From Helicobacter brantae (GTDB taxonomy: Bacteria; Campylobacterota; Campylobacteria; Campylobacterales; Helicobacteraceae): a stretch of DNA of 36,113 nucleotides. A model generated the notes under the pieces. That model worked only from the letters and a program-made list of their open reading frames with translations. It had not been told where the DNA came from and searched no databases. A program made the position numbers and the translations under genes. Below, one piece after another: positions 7,467 through 15,850 of this stretch. How positions within the stretch are numbered: position 1 is the first letter of the stretch; each line of letters opens with the position of its first letter. The stretch is taken from NCBI RefSeq assembly GCF_003364205.1, contig NZ_NXLV01000017.1:1-36113 (forward strand). Reading direction: 5' to 3'.

Positions 7467-10307
7467 TTATGCTTTTTCAATACGGCATAGACCGCACTTG
7501 GTTTCAGGGATTTGGGTAATGATGTCATAACCATAGTTTGTAACACCATTGATCGCTTCTCCAATGCTATAAGGCACATAACCCTCTGGATAGTTTTTGG
7601 CTAGGCTTTCACCTTGAGCGACACCTGCCCAGTGGAATGGAGCAAATACTACCTTTTCTTTGAGGCTGTAAGTTAGTCGGACTTTTACCTTTGCTTTGAA
7701 GCCTTCAGGTGAGTGAATCCATACAAAATCACCCTCAGAGATTCCTAGCTCTGCTGCAGTGTTGGGGTTGAGTTGGCAATACATTTCAGGGTTGATTTCT
7801 GTAAGTGCCAAGCTAACACGTGCTTCGATTCCCTGTCCGCTGTGTGTAACGATCCTTCCAGTGTTGAGTTGGAATGGGAAGTCTTTTAGCCAATCTTTTT
7901 GCAAAGAAGCAAACTTGGTATCCACTCTGAATTGATTGACTTTATCAGGATAAGTGGGATACTTAGAGATAAGGTCAGGTCTTGGAGTGTGGATAGGCTC
8001 TCTGTGAAGTGGGATTTTGTCTGGCCAAGTGCTGACATACATTCTTGCTCTTGCGTTTCCATAAGGGCAAAGTCCTGCTTCAAGTGCTTTATTGACCAAA
8101 ATCATACTGAGATCTGTTTTCCAGTTCTTGCCTTTGACAATCTCTTTTTCTTTCTCAGTGAGTTTCTTGCCTGTAAGCTCTTCGATATTGTCAGCTGTGA
8201 TTTCAGGATATCCACCTTTTTGGCTTGATTTTGGAGGCACACTTCCCTTACTTGCAAGCATATTGTATTTCTTGCCAAAGAGTTCTTGCTCTAGTCCAAA
8301 GTTATTTCTAAAGCCCATACCCCCTTGCATTACAGGGATTGAGTTGTTGTAGAGATTTGGACTTCCGGGGTGTTTTTCATTCCAGCAAGGCCAAGGCAAT
8401 CCATAATAAGTGTCTTTAAGTGGTCCTTTTCCTTTGAGGCTAACGGTGTCAAAGAGATGCCAATTTGTGGTGTGATCTTTAAGTCTTTCAGGAGTCCAAC
8501 CACTAAGTCCGATAGTTTTCATACCCATATTGATTTCTCTTGTTGCATCATCAGGCCAAATGAATTTCTCTCTTCCATTTTGTTTTGCGATGTTTGTCAT
8601 AGAGCGAGTAAATTCATCATAGAATCCTAGTCTTCTTGCAAATTCAAACAAGATTTCCTCATCAGGTTTGCTCTCATAAAGAGGTTTAACGACTTGGAAT
8701 CTCCATTGAGCTGAACGATTTGTCGCTGTAACTGAACCGCTTGTCTCCATTTGAGAAGCAGCAGGAAGGAGATATACACCATCTTTTCTTTCAGTATAAG
8801 CGATTGCATCGTGTGGGAATGGATCTACCATTACAAAAAGCTCAAGGTTGTTGAGGGCTTCACGCACTTTGTTTGTCTGAGCGATTGAGATAAGTCCATT
8901 ACCCATACAAAACATTGCTCGAATCTTCCCTGCTTTTCCATTGTAGATTTTTTCCTCTTCTAGGACACCTTGCCACCAGCGAGAGAGTGTGAAACCAGGT
9001 TTATTCATCATTTCAGAATCAAATTGTGATTTGAGCCACTCATAATCTACATTCCACACTCTGCTCCAGTGCTTGAATGCTCCTTCTGCAAGTCCATAGT
9101 ATCCTGGGAGGCTATCAGAGGTGCATCCAAAGTCTGTTGCTCCTTGAACATTGTCGTGTCCTCTAAGGATATTTGTTCCACCACCGACTTTACCCATATT
9201 TCCAAGGACAAGTTGAAGGATTGGGGCAATTCTTGTGTTTCCTGTTCCAATGCTGTGTTGAGTTAGTCCCATTGCCCAAATGAGGGTAGCAGGTTTTGTT
9301 GTGGCATAAAGTCTTGTAACTTCGATGAGTTGCTCTTCTGTAATGCCACAAACATCAGCAGTAACTTTAGGAGTCCATTTCTCAGCTTCTTTTTTGACAG
9401 CTTCGATTCCAAAAGTTCTATCATTGTTGTAGGTTTTGTCATCCCAACCATTTTTGAAAATGAGGTGAAGCATTCCATAAATGAAGGCAATGTCAGTTCC
9501 ACCACGGATTTGAACAAATTTGTCAGCCTTTGCTGCTGTTCTTGTAAATCGTGGATCAATAACGATAATTTTTGCATTATTGACTTCTTTTGCTTTAAGG
9601 AAGTGCTGGAATCCCACAGGGTGATTGACAGCAGGGTTTGCTCCAAAGATGATGATTGCTTTAGAGTTTTGGATATCTCCAAGGTGGTTAGTCATAGCTC
9701 CATAACCAAATGTATTCGCCACACCGGCGACTGTAGAGCTGTGTCAGAGACGAGCTTGGTGATCGATATTGTTTGTTCCAAACATAGTGGCAAATTTTCT
9801 AATATAGTAGCATTGCTCATTGCTTACTTTAGCACTACCAAAGAATTGCACACTATCAGCACCATGATCCTTTTTGAGTTGTGAAAGTTTATCTGAAATT
9901 TCGCTAAAAGCTTGATTCCAAGAGATTCGCTTCCAAGCTCCATTTTCTTTTTTCATTGGATATTTGATACGCTTAGCACTTCGCACCATATCAATCATAT
10001 CTGCACCCTTAGAGCAGTGTCCTCCAAGACTTACAGGGTGATCTTGTGCGACTTCTTGTCTTACCCAAGTTCCATTTTGAACTTCAGCGACGATTCCACA
10101 GCCAACTGAACAGATTGTACAAATTGTTTTGACTTTTTGGCTATTTGGATACGCTTCTTTAAGCTCTTCACTTGTTGCATTTCTTACAACACCTTCACTA
10201 GCACCTAAACTTGAAATCCCAGCACCAAGTCCCAATGCACTCATCTTCAAAAAACTACGACGAGATGCTTTGAGTGGTGAGAATGTTTGTGCGATATATT
10301 CACTCAT
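7467..10307 (-). CDS. fdhA: Selenocysteine-containing formate dehydrogenase catalytic subunit (FdhA)
   Basis: This periplasmic molybdenum- or tungsten-bis-MGD enzyme oxidises formate to CO2. The gene must be read through the in-frame TGA at 9744-9746. Residues before it (HQARL) and after it (HSSTVAG...NTFGYGAMTN) join into the conserved active-site block, with Sec at position 188, giving 946 residues in total. A Tat signal (SRRSFLK, Arg16-Arg17) opens the protein. Cys63, Cys66, Cys70 and Cys98 bind a [4Fe-4S] cluster. The C-terminal part is the molybdopterin dinucleotide-binding domain (NTGRIVTHSGQG, HSPEGF). It lies between the small Tat-signal gene and fdhB. Selenocysteine machinery (selA, selB, selC) is not in the window and is presumed elsewhere. 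Confidence 0.95.
9716..9746 (-). promoter_or_regulatory. UGA selenocysteine codon and SECIS-type hairpin in fdhA
   Basis: Thirteen bases after the UGA (9744-9746) the minus-strand RNA forms a stem TCGCC/GGCGA with loop GGTGT. The loop GGU sits at bases 19-21 after the UGA, close to the spacing I remember for E. coli fdhF, where SelB recognises it. Confidence 0.85.
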
Positions 10308-10317
10308 TCAAACCTCC

Positions 10318-10539
10318 TTATTTAGCAGAAGCATAGTAAGAGTTCCAATTCTTGGTGTCTCTATACAATATTTCTTTTTTCTTTGAGCGTCCTTGTGCGA
10401 CGCCATTAGCTAGTGAGTTACTAGAATTACTACCACAACCTGCGATTGCAATTCCACCCACAGCCACCGCGACTGAAGTCTTACTTGCATTTTTCAAAAA
10501 ATCTCTACGAGATTTTTGATTAAGCATTGCATCATTCAT
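10318..10539 (-). CDS. Small Tat-signal protein of the formate dehydrogenase locus
   Basis: This 73-residue protein has a twin-arginine signal (SRRDFLKNAS) followed by a hydrophobic stretch (VAVAVGGIAIAGC). It ends in a short hydrophilic tail rich in Ser, Asn and Lys. It fits the short 'formate dehydrogenase region Tat target' proteins found next to fdhA in many proteobacteria, whose role is unknown. The AGC at the end of the hydrophobic stretch could serve as a lipobox, which would make it a lipoprotein. AAGGAG lies 7 bases before the ATG. It ends 10 bases before fdhA, downstream of an RNA hairpin cluster. Confidence 0.85.
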   Translation of the reverse strand: MNDAMLNQKSRRDFLKNASKTSVAVAVGGIAIAGCGSNSSNSLANGVAQGRSKKKEILYRDTKNWNSYYASAK

Positions 10540-10563
10540 ATCTGCTCCTTTATAGTAGGATTG

Positions 10564-10626
10564 GTAGGGAAAAACCCTACTTTAGAGATTAGAGCTAATC
10601 CCTAAAGTAAGGCTCTTGCCTTACTT
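10564..10626 (-). promoter_or_regulatory. Cluster of competing RNA hairpins inside the fdh operon
   Basis: On the minus-strand transcript three structures overlap. Hairpin A (10605-10626) is a perfect 9-bp stem that includes most of the chaperone stop codon. Hairpin C (10564-10580) is a perfect 6-bp stem with a T5 loop. Hairpin B (10575-10612) is a 17-bp stem with two G-U pairs and a 4-base loop, and its arms overlap those of A and C. The G-U positions would be A-C mismatches on the plus strand, so the fold belongs to the transcribed strand. No U-run follows, which points to mRNA processing or stability rather than plain termination. Confidence 0.7.
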
Positions 10627-11350
10627 AAACGCCTCTGCCTTTACCCACTTCTTCTTCGCTCACTTCACTTTTTACTCTCTTTTTCCACTTGGATTTTCTC
10701 TCTTCTTTTCGTAAAGCTTCCAAATCCACATACTCTTCTAGTGGGGGTGGAGCAACCTCTAAGTAAAGTCGCTCAAACTCTGCAAAACTCCCCAAAATCT
10801 TGGCAACAGATTTATAGAATTTTGCATTTTTGCTTTTGAGGATTTCAAGCACAACAAAATTAACATAATCATTGATAAGCTCTTCAAAGATTTTTTTGCA
10901 CATTGCAATCGAGCAGGGGTTGGCTTTTTGAAGCAGTGAGGAGCAAAAGAGTAGCAAAAAGCCTAGATGATCTTCAGGCTCGATAAACTCTTCACTCTTT
11001 CTAAACTCACTCTCCAAAATCAAATCGCGAATCTTAAGGCACTTCTCTCCAAACTCCCACCCCTCATCATAATAACTTGCTGTAAGAGAGATGGCTTTTT
11101 GAGAAAAGTTATCGATAAAAAGTCTATCAAACTCTTGCATTATCTCCTCACACCCTCTGCCTTCTAGCTCTGCAAGGAGGATTTGAGAATCTTTTTGGGT
11201 TTGATCATTGATTGGGTTAGCAAAGATTTGCTCTAGGATTTGAATAGCCAAATCTTGATGTCTTTTGATTCCTTGATAGCTAAAAAAGATTCCCAAAAGT
11301 GAGTAATAAATCGCTCTTGCTCTATTGATTTGAAGTTCTTCTTCTTTCAT
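10625..11350 (-). CDS. TorD/DmsD-like chaperone for molybdoenzyme maturation
   Basis: This 241-residue, mostly helical, Cys-poor cytoplasmic protein resembles the TorD family, including the late acidic motif EPEDHLGFLLLF (family pattern E-P-x-D-H). Such proteins bind Tat signal peptides of molybdoenzymes and help insert the cofactor before export. Its place two genes upstream of fdhA makes FdhA the likely client. The C-terminal 30 residues are strongly charged. It starts about 10 bases after the iron-sulfur gene, so the two are probably cotranscribed. The specific client is inferred from context. Confidence 0.8.
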   Translation of the reverse strand: MKEEELQINRARAIYYSLLGIFFSYQGIKRHQDLAIQILEQIFANPINDQTQKDSQILLAELEGRGCEEIMQEFDRLFIDNFSQKAISLTASYYDEGWEFGEKCLKIRDLILESEFRKSEEFIEPEDHLGFLLLFCSSLLQKANPCSIAMCKKIFEELINDYVNFVVLEILKSKNAKFYKSVAKILGSFAEFERLYLEVAPPPLEEYVDLEALRKEERKSKWKKRVKSEVSEEEVGKGRGV

Positions 11351-11359
11351 TTTCTTTCC

Positions 11360-13012
11360 TTAAATATTTTCAAACATAATTTTGACTTTGCAATCACTGC
11401 AACACTCTATCGTTCTGAGCTTGGCACTATCTCCTAGAAAGTGAGGGGCAATCACGGCTTTGATTTTCTCAATAGATTTTTTAGTCGCAAAGGGTTTGCC
11501 ACACTCAACGCACTCAAAAAGCTCATCTTTTGCCAAAGTGTGGGTTTCAAACCAAGAGGGATTAAGCTCAATCCCACTAAGCTCAAGTCTGAGTGCATCT
11601 TCAGGACAGCTAGGGATACAATACCCACAAGTGGTGCAAAGGCTTGGATTGTATTGAAGGGCAAATTCTTTGGAGTTGGCTGTAAGACAATCGACATTAC
11701 AAGCCCCCACACAGCTATTACACAAGGTGCATTTGCTCTCATCAATATGGATTTTGCCATATCGTATCATCTCTCCACTTGCTCCACTCTCTACACGCCC
11801 AAAGTCATTGTCTTTGACTAGGTATCTTAGTCTTTCTGCAAAGTGCTTTCTTCTTGGCTCTTTGGGGCTTGGAGTGTAGGAGTAGTGGGGGAGAGTGGTG
11901 GGCTTATCCCATAGGGTTTGCAACACTTGGTTATCTTGAGCGACAAAGATAGCCTTTGTCCCACAAATGGCTTCATAAATATCATTGACTAGCTTAATAG
12001 CCTCAAAGCTTGGGCGAGAAATGATGGGGGAGTAGAAAATCATAGAGTGATTACTCTCTTGAAGCATTGAGAGGAAATGCACTTCTGAGGGGAATTTCTC
12101 TCTAGGGATAATCAAAGGGGAGATGTGAGAGGGCAGGGCAATATCTTTGAGTGTGTCCAAAAAGATTTCAGGGATAAGCAAAATGGTTGTATCTTGATAG
12201 TATCTGAGTGCTTCAATCATCACCTCGATACTAAAAGAGGCAAAATCCAAAGCTCCCGTAGGACAAGTAGCGATACACCCACCACACCCCATACAATCAA
12301 GTTGAGAAAAGTTTAACTCCATTAAAGAATCATTTTTGGTTACTCCAAAAGTAGGGCAGACATTTACACATTTATGACAATACCCCTCTCCATTGCTATC
12401 AGGGCGTCTTTGGTGGTATTGGCAGATATGAGAGTTGTAAAGCGTTGTAGTTTTGTAGGTGTAAGTGCCTACTCTTGAGCTAAGAAGCTCTAAAATATCT
12501 TTAGCACTTCCAAAATCTCCTGCACTCACAATCCCCAAAAATTTGGGAAGATTATCATCTTGGATAAAGAGAGTGGCTTGAGCAAAGCCAATCTCCTCTC
12601 CACTATGTAAAATCGCTTTGAAATCTCCCAGCTGTCCTGAGATATGTGAGATAGAAGAGGGGAGAATCAAAGTGCATTGAAAATCTTTGGCTTCTTTGAT
12701 AAAGTCTTGAGTAAGCTCATTGTCATTGCCGATGATTGCTAGGGTGTTGGGGACATTGAGAGAGTATTCTTTATAAGGGGCATTATCAAAAATGCTTAGG
12801 CGAGTTTGCAAAAATCTATGAATATTTTCTAGCTTGATTTCATCACTTGCATTTGAGTTTGAGAGATACCAATCAATCTCAGGGGCATAGATTTGAGAGC
12901 ATTCTTTATCGTTTCCTATGAGTGCAGAGGAAAACTCTGTGGCAATTTGAGGGTATTTACCCAATAATTGAGGCGAAAAAAGATAAGAAGTTTTTAATCC
13001 AAAAGTTTGCAT
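11360..13012 (-). CDS. Multi-[4Fe-4S] ferredoxin-like protein heading the fdh operon
   Basis: This 550-residue protein has no signal peptide or membrane segment, so it is probably cytoplasmic. Residues 1-195 are cysteine-poor. CHKCVNVCP (212-220) and CMGCGGCIATCP (240-251) follow. After a further cysteine-poor stretch come CTLCNSCVGAC and CTTCGYCIPSCP, then an ECVECG...CCSDC group near the C-terminus that looks like a zinc ribbon or a fifth metal site. Four or more clusters suggest electron transfer. Its position with chaperone and fdh genes suggests a role in FDH assembly or in a cytoplasmic electron path, but I cannot name the reaction. Confidence 0.75.
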   Translation of the reverse strand: MQTFGLKTSYLFSPQLLGKYPQIATEFSSALIGNDKECSQIYAPEIDWYLSNSNASDEIKLENIHRFLQTRLSIFDNAPYKEYSLNVPNTLAIIGNDNELTQDFIKEAKDFQCTLILPSSISHISGQLGDFKAILHSGEEIGFAQATLFIQDDNLPKFLGIVSAGDFGSAKDILELLSSRVGTYTYKTTTLYNSHICQYHQRRPDSNGEGYCHKCVNVCPTFGVTKNDSLMELNFSQLDCMGCGGCIATCPTGALDFASFSIEVMIEALRYYQDTTILLIPEIFLDTLKDIALPSHISPLIIPREKFPSEVHFLSMLQESNHSMIFYSPIISRPSFEAIKLVNDIYEAICGTKAIFVAQDNQVLQTLWDKPTTLPHYSYTPSPKEPRRKHFAERLRYLVKDNDFGRVESGASGEMIRYGKIHIDESKCTLCNSCVGACNVDCLTANSKEFALQYNPSLCTTCGYCIPSCPEDALRLELSGIELNPSWFETHTLAKDELFECVECGKPFATKKSIEKIKAVIAPHFLGDSAKLRTIECCSDCKVKIMFENI

Positions 13013-13036
13013 TTATATCCTTGTAAAAAATCTCAA

Positions 13037-13042
13037 ATTATA
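13037..13042 (-). promoter_or_regulatory. -10 box of the formate dehydrogenase operon
   Basis: A perfect TATAAT on the minus strand, about 25 bases before the ATG of the iron-sulfur gene. AAGGAT follows as the ribosome binding site. Upstream sequence is AT-rich without a clear -35. Confidence 0.65.
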
Positions 13043-13229
13043 CGCTTTTTTGAGAAAATAAATCATTAAAAGTTCAATAAAATTAAGACATTATGATTTA
13101 AAAAAGTATTAAGGAATAAAAATTATTCTTTGGTTTTGAGAGCTAGGGAGAGATAGGAATTTTTCTACAAATAAAAATGCAAAATTTTTCAAACACATTG
13201 TGTTTTTGAGAAAAAGTGATTTTTTCTGC

Positions 13230-13235
13230 TATGAT
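13230..13235 (+). promoter_or_regulatory. -10 box of the NhaC-type antiporter gene
   Basis: TGC-TATGAT, an extended -10, follows a T-rich run and lies about 37 bases before the TTG start. It is divergent from the fdh operon promoter. Confidence 0.55.
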
Positions 13236-13271
13236 TTCGCCTTTTGATTTTGACTTATTAGAGGAAAGACT

Positions 13272-14801
13272 TTGAGTATAGAAAGTTTATTGAGTATTTT
13301 ACTTCCTGCTGTGGTTTTGCTTTTGGTGTTTATCACAAAACGCCTTATTCTCTCTCTTGTTGTGGGATTATGTCTAGGGGCTGTGTTTGTCAAATACCAA
13401 ACTCCATTACAAATCCCTTATTATATCTTTGAGAAATTTTTGAGTGTGTTTAGATATTTTGATGAAGGGAAGATGAAAATCAATTGGTATGCGATTCATA
13501 TTTTTATCTTCTTAGCTCTCCTTGGCATACTTCCTCAAATCTTTGTCCATTCAGGAAGTATCAATGCTTTTGTGAAATGGGCACACTCCAAAGTCAAAGA
13601 TCCTAGGAGTTCGGAGTGGATTATCTTTGTGGCAGGGTGTGTGATTTTTATTGATGATCAATTCAATGCCCTAACTCTAGGGCGTTCTATGCGACCTCTT
13701 AGTGATGCAAGTGGATTGAGCCGAGAGCGATTGGCATATATTATTGATAGCACTTCAGCTCCTGTGTGTATCCTTTTGCCACTTTCTAGCTGGGGGGCTT
13801 ATATCATCGGAATCCTCAATGGCGTATTGCCTGATCCTAGCAAATCTGTGGGAATTTTGAGTGCAAGTATAGGGCTAAACTTCTATGCGTGGTTTGCACT
13901 TTTTGCTGTGTTTTTAAGCATTTTGTGGAGGATTCACTTACCTATTATGCGAAAAAACTTCAATGTAGGAGTAGATAAAAGTGAGATAGAGAATCAAGCT
14001 CAAAAGATTGGCTCAATGTGGGCGTTGATTATCCCAATCCTAGCTTTGATTTTTGTTACTTTGGCTTCTATCATCACCACAGGATATCAAGAGGCAAAGG
14101 TTTGGGATTTTAGAGCGATTGTAGAGAAAACTAATATCTCTCTTTCAGTCTTGCTTGGAGGGGTAAGTGCGACTTTGATTGGCTTCTTGCTCTCATTTAA
14201 AGATATTGAAGAGAGTGAGTATGGCGAGATTTTCAAAGAAGCACTAAAAATCTCACTTCCCTCAATCATCATTTTGATATTGGCTTGGGCGATTGGAGAG
14301 GTGGTGCGTTATGACTTGCAGACAGGCAAACACCTCTCAGAGCTTATCTCAGGAGTGGGTGGAGAGAATCTTATGTTTGCCCTGCCTTTAATTCTTTTTG
14401 TTTTTTCTATCATTATCGCTTTTGCCACAGGAACAAGCTGGGGGTGCTTTGCTGTGATGATACCTGTGGGTATTGCTTTGGCAGTGCATAATCAACTTGA
14501 TTTGGTGGTTGCAACTTCAGCGATTTTGGCAGGTGCAATCTATGGAGATCATATCTCCCCAATCTCAGATACAACCATTTTAACTTCAGCAGGAACAGGG
14601 TGTGATGTGCAAAGTCATTTCATCACGCAACTTCCTTATGCCTCAATCTCGGCAATTTGTGCTTTTGTCTCTTTTGCTCTTTTGTCTTGGAGCAAGAGTG
14701 TTTTGATATCCTATCTTGTGGGGGGATTTTTGCTTGTTGGGATTTTTTATATTTTGAAGAGAAAATACGAACTTAAAGCACATTCTTCTTCTATGCACTA
14801 G
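13272..14801 (+). CDS. NhaC-family Na+/H+ antiporter
   Basis: This 509-residue inner-membrane protein has about 11-13 hydrophobic segments. It shows features of the NhaC/ion-transporter superfamily: FIDDQFNALTLGRSMRP near residue 125, a matching GAIYGDHISPISDTTILTSAG block near 418, and FATGTSWG near 388. Such carriers expel Na+ in exchange for protons, or exchange organic ions; the substrate cannot be told from sequence. The TTG start is supported by GAGGAAAG four bases upstream, and no ATG in frame nearby fits better. It appears monocistronic, with its own promoter and a hairpin after the stop. Confidence 0.85.
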   Translation: MSIESLLSILLPAVVLLLVFITKRLILSLVVGLCLGAVFVKYQTPLQIPYYIFEKFLSVFRYFDEGKMKINWYAIHIFIFLALLGILPQIFVHSGSINAFVKWAHSKVKDPRSSEWIIFVAGCVIFIDDQFNALTLGRSMRPLSDASGLSRERLAYIIDSTSAPVCILLPLSSWGAYIIGILNGVLPDPSKSVGILSASIGLNFYAWFALFAVFLSILWRIHLPIMRKNFNVGVDKSEIENQAQKIGSMWALIIPILALIFVTLASIITTGYQEAKVWDFRAIVEKTNISLSVLLGGVSATLIGFLLSFKDIEESEYGEIFKEALKISLPSIIILILAWAIGEVVRYDLQTGKHLSELISGVGGENLMFALPLILFVFSIIIAFATGTSWGCFAVMIPVGIALAVHNQLDLVVATSAILAGAIYGDHISPISDTTILTSAGTGCDVQSHFITQLPYASISAICAFVSFALLSWSKSVLISYLVGGFLLVGIFYILKRKYELKAHSSSMH

Positions 14802-14803
14802 AA

Positions 14804-14831
14804 ATCTTCCAAAATAGGGGGATTGGAGGAT
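14804..14831 (+). terminator. Terminator of the antiporter gene
   Basis: A 9-bp stem (ATCTTCCAA/TTGGAGGAT, one G-T pair) with a 10-base loop is followed by ATTTTG. It starts 3 bases after the stop codon. Confidence 0.55.
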
Positions 14832-14925
14832 ATTTTGAAATTTAAGCAAACCCCATAAATGAGTCAAAAAAGCTATATTTTTCATAAAATAAACGAAATT
14901 AAAAAACTTTTTATCTTTTTTGTGA

Positions 14926-14957
14926 TTTAATTCCACAGCGATATTTTTATCGTGGAA
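14926..14957 (+). promoter_or_regulatory. Promoter and leader hairpin of cytochrome c-553
   Basis: A T-rich run is followed by TTTAAT (14926-14931), a possible -10 box. Overlapping its end is an imperfect hairpin: TTCCA/TGGAA outer stem, CGAT/ATCG inner stem, A/T-rich loop. It ends about 24 bases before the ATG. It could be a 5' leader structure or a regulator site. Confidence 0.4.
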
Positions 14958-14980
14958 GATCTAAACTTAAGGAGAAAAAT

Positions 14981-15286
14981 ATGAAAAAGGTAATGGCATT
15001 AGGATTGATTTCAGCACTTGCTTGTAGTGCTTTTGCAGTTGATCCTGCAACACTTTATAAAAAATGTGCAACTTGCCACGGAGCAAAAGGAGAGAAAAAA
15101 GCACTTAACAAAAGCAATATTATTGCCACAATGAGTGCAGAGCAAATCAAAACCGCACTTGAAGGATACAAAGCAGGAACGCTCAATATCCACGGACAAG
15201 GCAAAATGATGAATATGCAAGTCAAAAATCTCTCAGCTCAAGAGATTGATGCATTAAGTCAATACATTCCTACCCTCAACAAGTAA
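14981..15286 (+). CDS. Periplasmic cytochrome c-553
   Basis: This 101-residue class I c-type cytochrome has a Sec signal peptide (MKKVMALGLISALACSAFA, cleaved before VDP) and one heme site CATCH. Methionines in GKMMNM near residue 70 include the likely sixth heme ligand. The mature protein of about 80 residues matches the c-553 family, which carries electrons from the bc1 complex to cbb3 oxidase or a peroxidase. The ribosome site is GGAGAAAAAT before the ATG. In H. pylori the homologous gene also precedes the nudA-lysC-hobA cluster. A clear terminator hairpin follows. Confidence 0.92.
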   Translation: MKKVMALGLISALACSAFAVDPATLYKKCATCHGAKGEKKALNKSNIIATMSAEQIKTALEGYKAGTLNIHGQGKMMNMQVKNLSAQEIDALSQYIPTLNK

Positions 15287-15307
15287 AACCTCAAAAACTA
15301 CAAAATT

Positions 15308-15330
15308 TCTCTAAGCTTTTTGCTTAGAGA
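15308..15330 (+). terminator. Rho-independent terminator after cytochrome c-553
   Basis: A perfect 9-bp stem (TCTCTAAGC/GCTTAGAGA) with a T5 loop is followed by ATTTACTTTTTCT. It separates the cytochrome gene from the rppH operon. Confidence 0.8.
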
Positions 15331-15354
15331 ATTTACTTTTTCTCAAAAATCCCT

Positions 15355-15360
15355 TATTAT
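15355..15360 (+). promoter_or_regulatory. Possible -10 box of the rppH-lysC-hobA operon
   Basis: TATTAT behind a T-rich run, 25 bases before the rppH ATG and downstream of the preceding terminator. No -35 is visible. Confidence 0.4.
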
Positions 15361-15385
15361 TATGTTTTTGAAATGGAGGGATTAT

Positions 15386-15850
15386 ATGGAGAAGAAATAT
15401 CGACCCAATGTAGCAGCTATTGTTCTCTCATCGCAATATCCCCAAGTTTGTAAGTTTTTTATTGCAAAACGCATTGATATTAAAGATGCGTGGCAATTCC
15501 CACAGGGGGGGATTGATGAGGGAGAGAGTGCAATAGATGCTCTAAGAAGAGAATTAAGAGAAGAAATAGGGACAGGAGAGGTAGAGATTGTGGCAGAATA
15601 TCCTCATTGGATTGCTTATGATTTTCCACCAAATGCAGTCAAAAAAATGTATCCTTTTGATGGACAAACTCAAAAGTATTTTTTGGTGCGTTTAAAGTCG
15701 GATTTGCTTATCAATATCAACACGCCTCATCCTGAGTTTTGTGAGTATGAGTTTGTGGATTATAAAGAAGTCTTTGAGAGAATCAAACACTTCAAGCGTC
15801 CTATTTATAAGCAAGTCTTAGATTATTTTAGAAGTGAGGGCTACTTGTAA
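15386..15850 (+). CDS. rppH: RNA pyrophosphohydrolase / dinucleoside polyphosphate hydrolase (Nudix)
   Basis: This 154-residue Nudix hydrolase removes pyrophosphate from 5'-triphosphate RNA and also cleaves Ap4A; the H. pylori homologue is known as NudA or InvA. A complete Nudix box spans residues 41-63 (G-x5-E, then RELREEIGT). I chose the ATG at 15386 because GGAGGG precedes it by 5 bases and the protein then matches the usual length of about 155. An upstream ATG at 15320 lies inside the terminator hairpin. Its stop overlaps the lysC start (TAATG), so translation is probably coupled. Confidence 0.93.
   Translation: MEKKYRPNVAAIVLSSQYPQVCKFFIAKRIDIKDAWQFPQGGIDEGESAIDALRRELREEIGTGEVEIVAEYPHWIAYDFPPNAVKKMYPFDGQTQKYFLVRLKSDLLININTPHPEFCEYEFVDYKEVFERIKHFKRPIYKQVLDYFRSEGYL

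Noticed and set aside
7467-10307. fdhA split into two genes or a pseudogene by a nonsense codon
   Set aside because: The TGA falls exactly at the selenocysteine position of the active-site block and a SECIS-type hairpin follows; both halves are otherwise intact.
13110-13135. Imperfect palindrome (AAGGAATAA/TTATTCTT) in the divergent spacer as a regulator site
   Set aside because: It is AT-rich and imperfect, matches no operator I know, and such sequences arise often by chance in this composition.
15320-15385. Upstream ATG that would lengthen RppH by 22 residues
   Set aside because: It lies inside the terminator hairpin of the preceding gene and lacks a ribosome site; the ATG at 15386 has GGAGGG and gives the family length.
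15505-15511. G7 run in the Nudix box of rppH as a phase-variation site
   Set aside because: It encodes the conserved Gly-Gly of the Nudix motif and is short for slippage; an essential-type enzyme is an unlikely switch.
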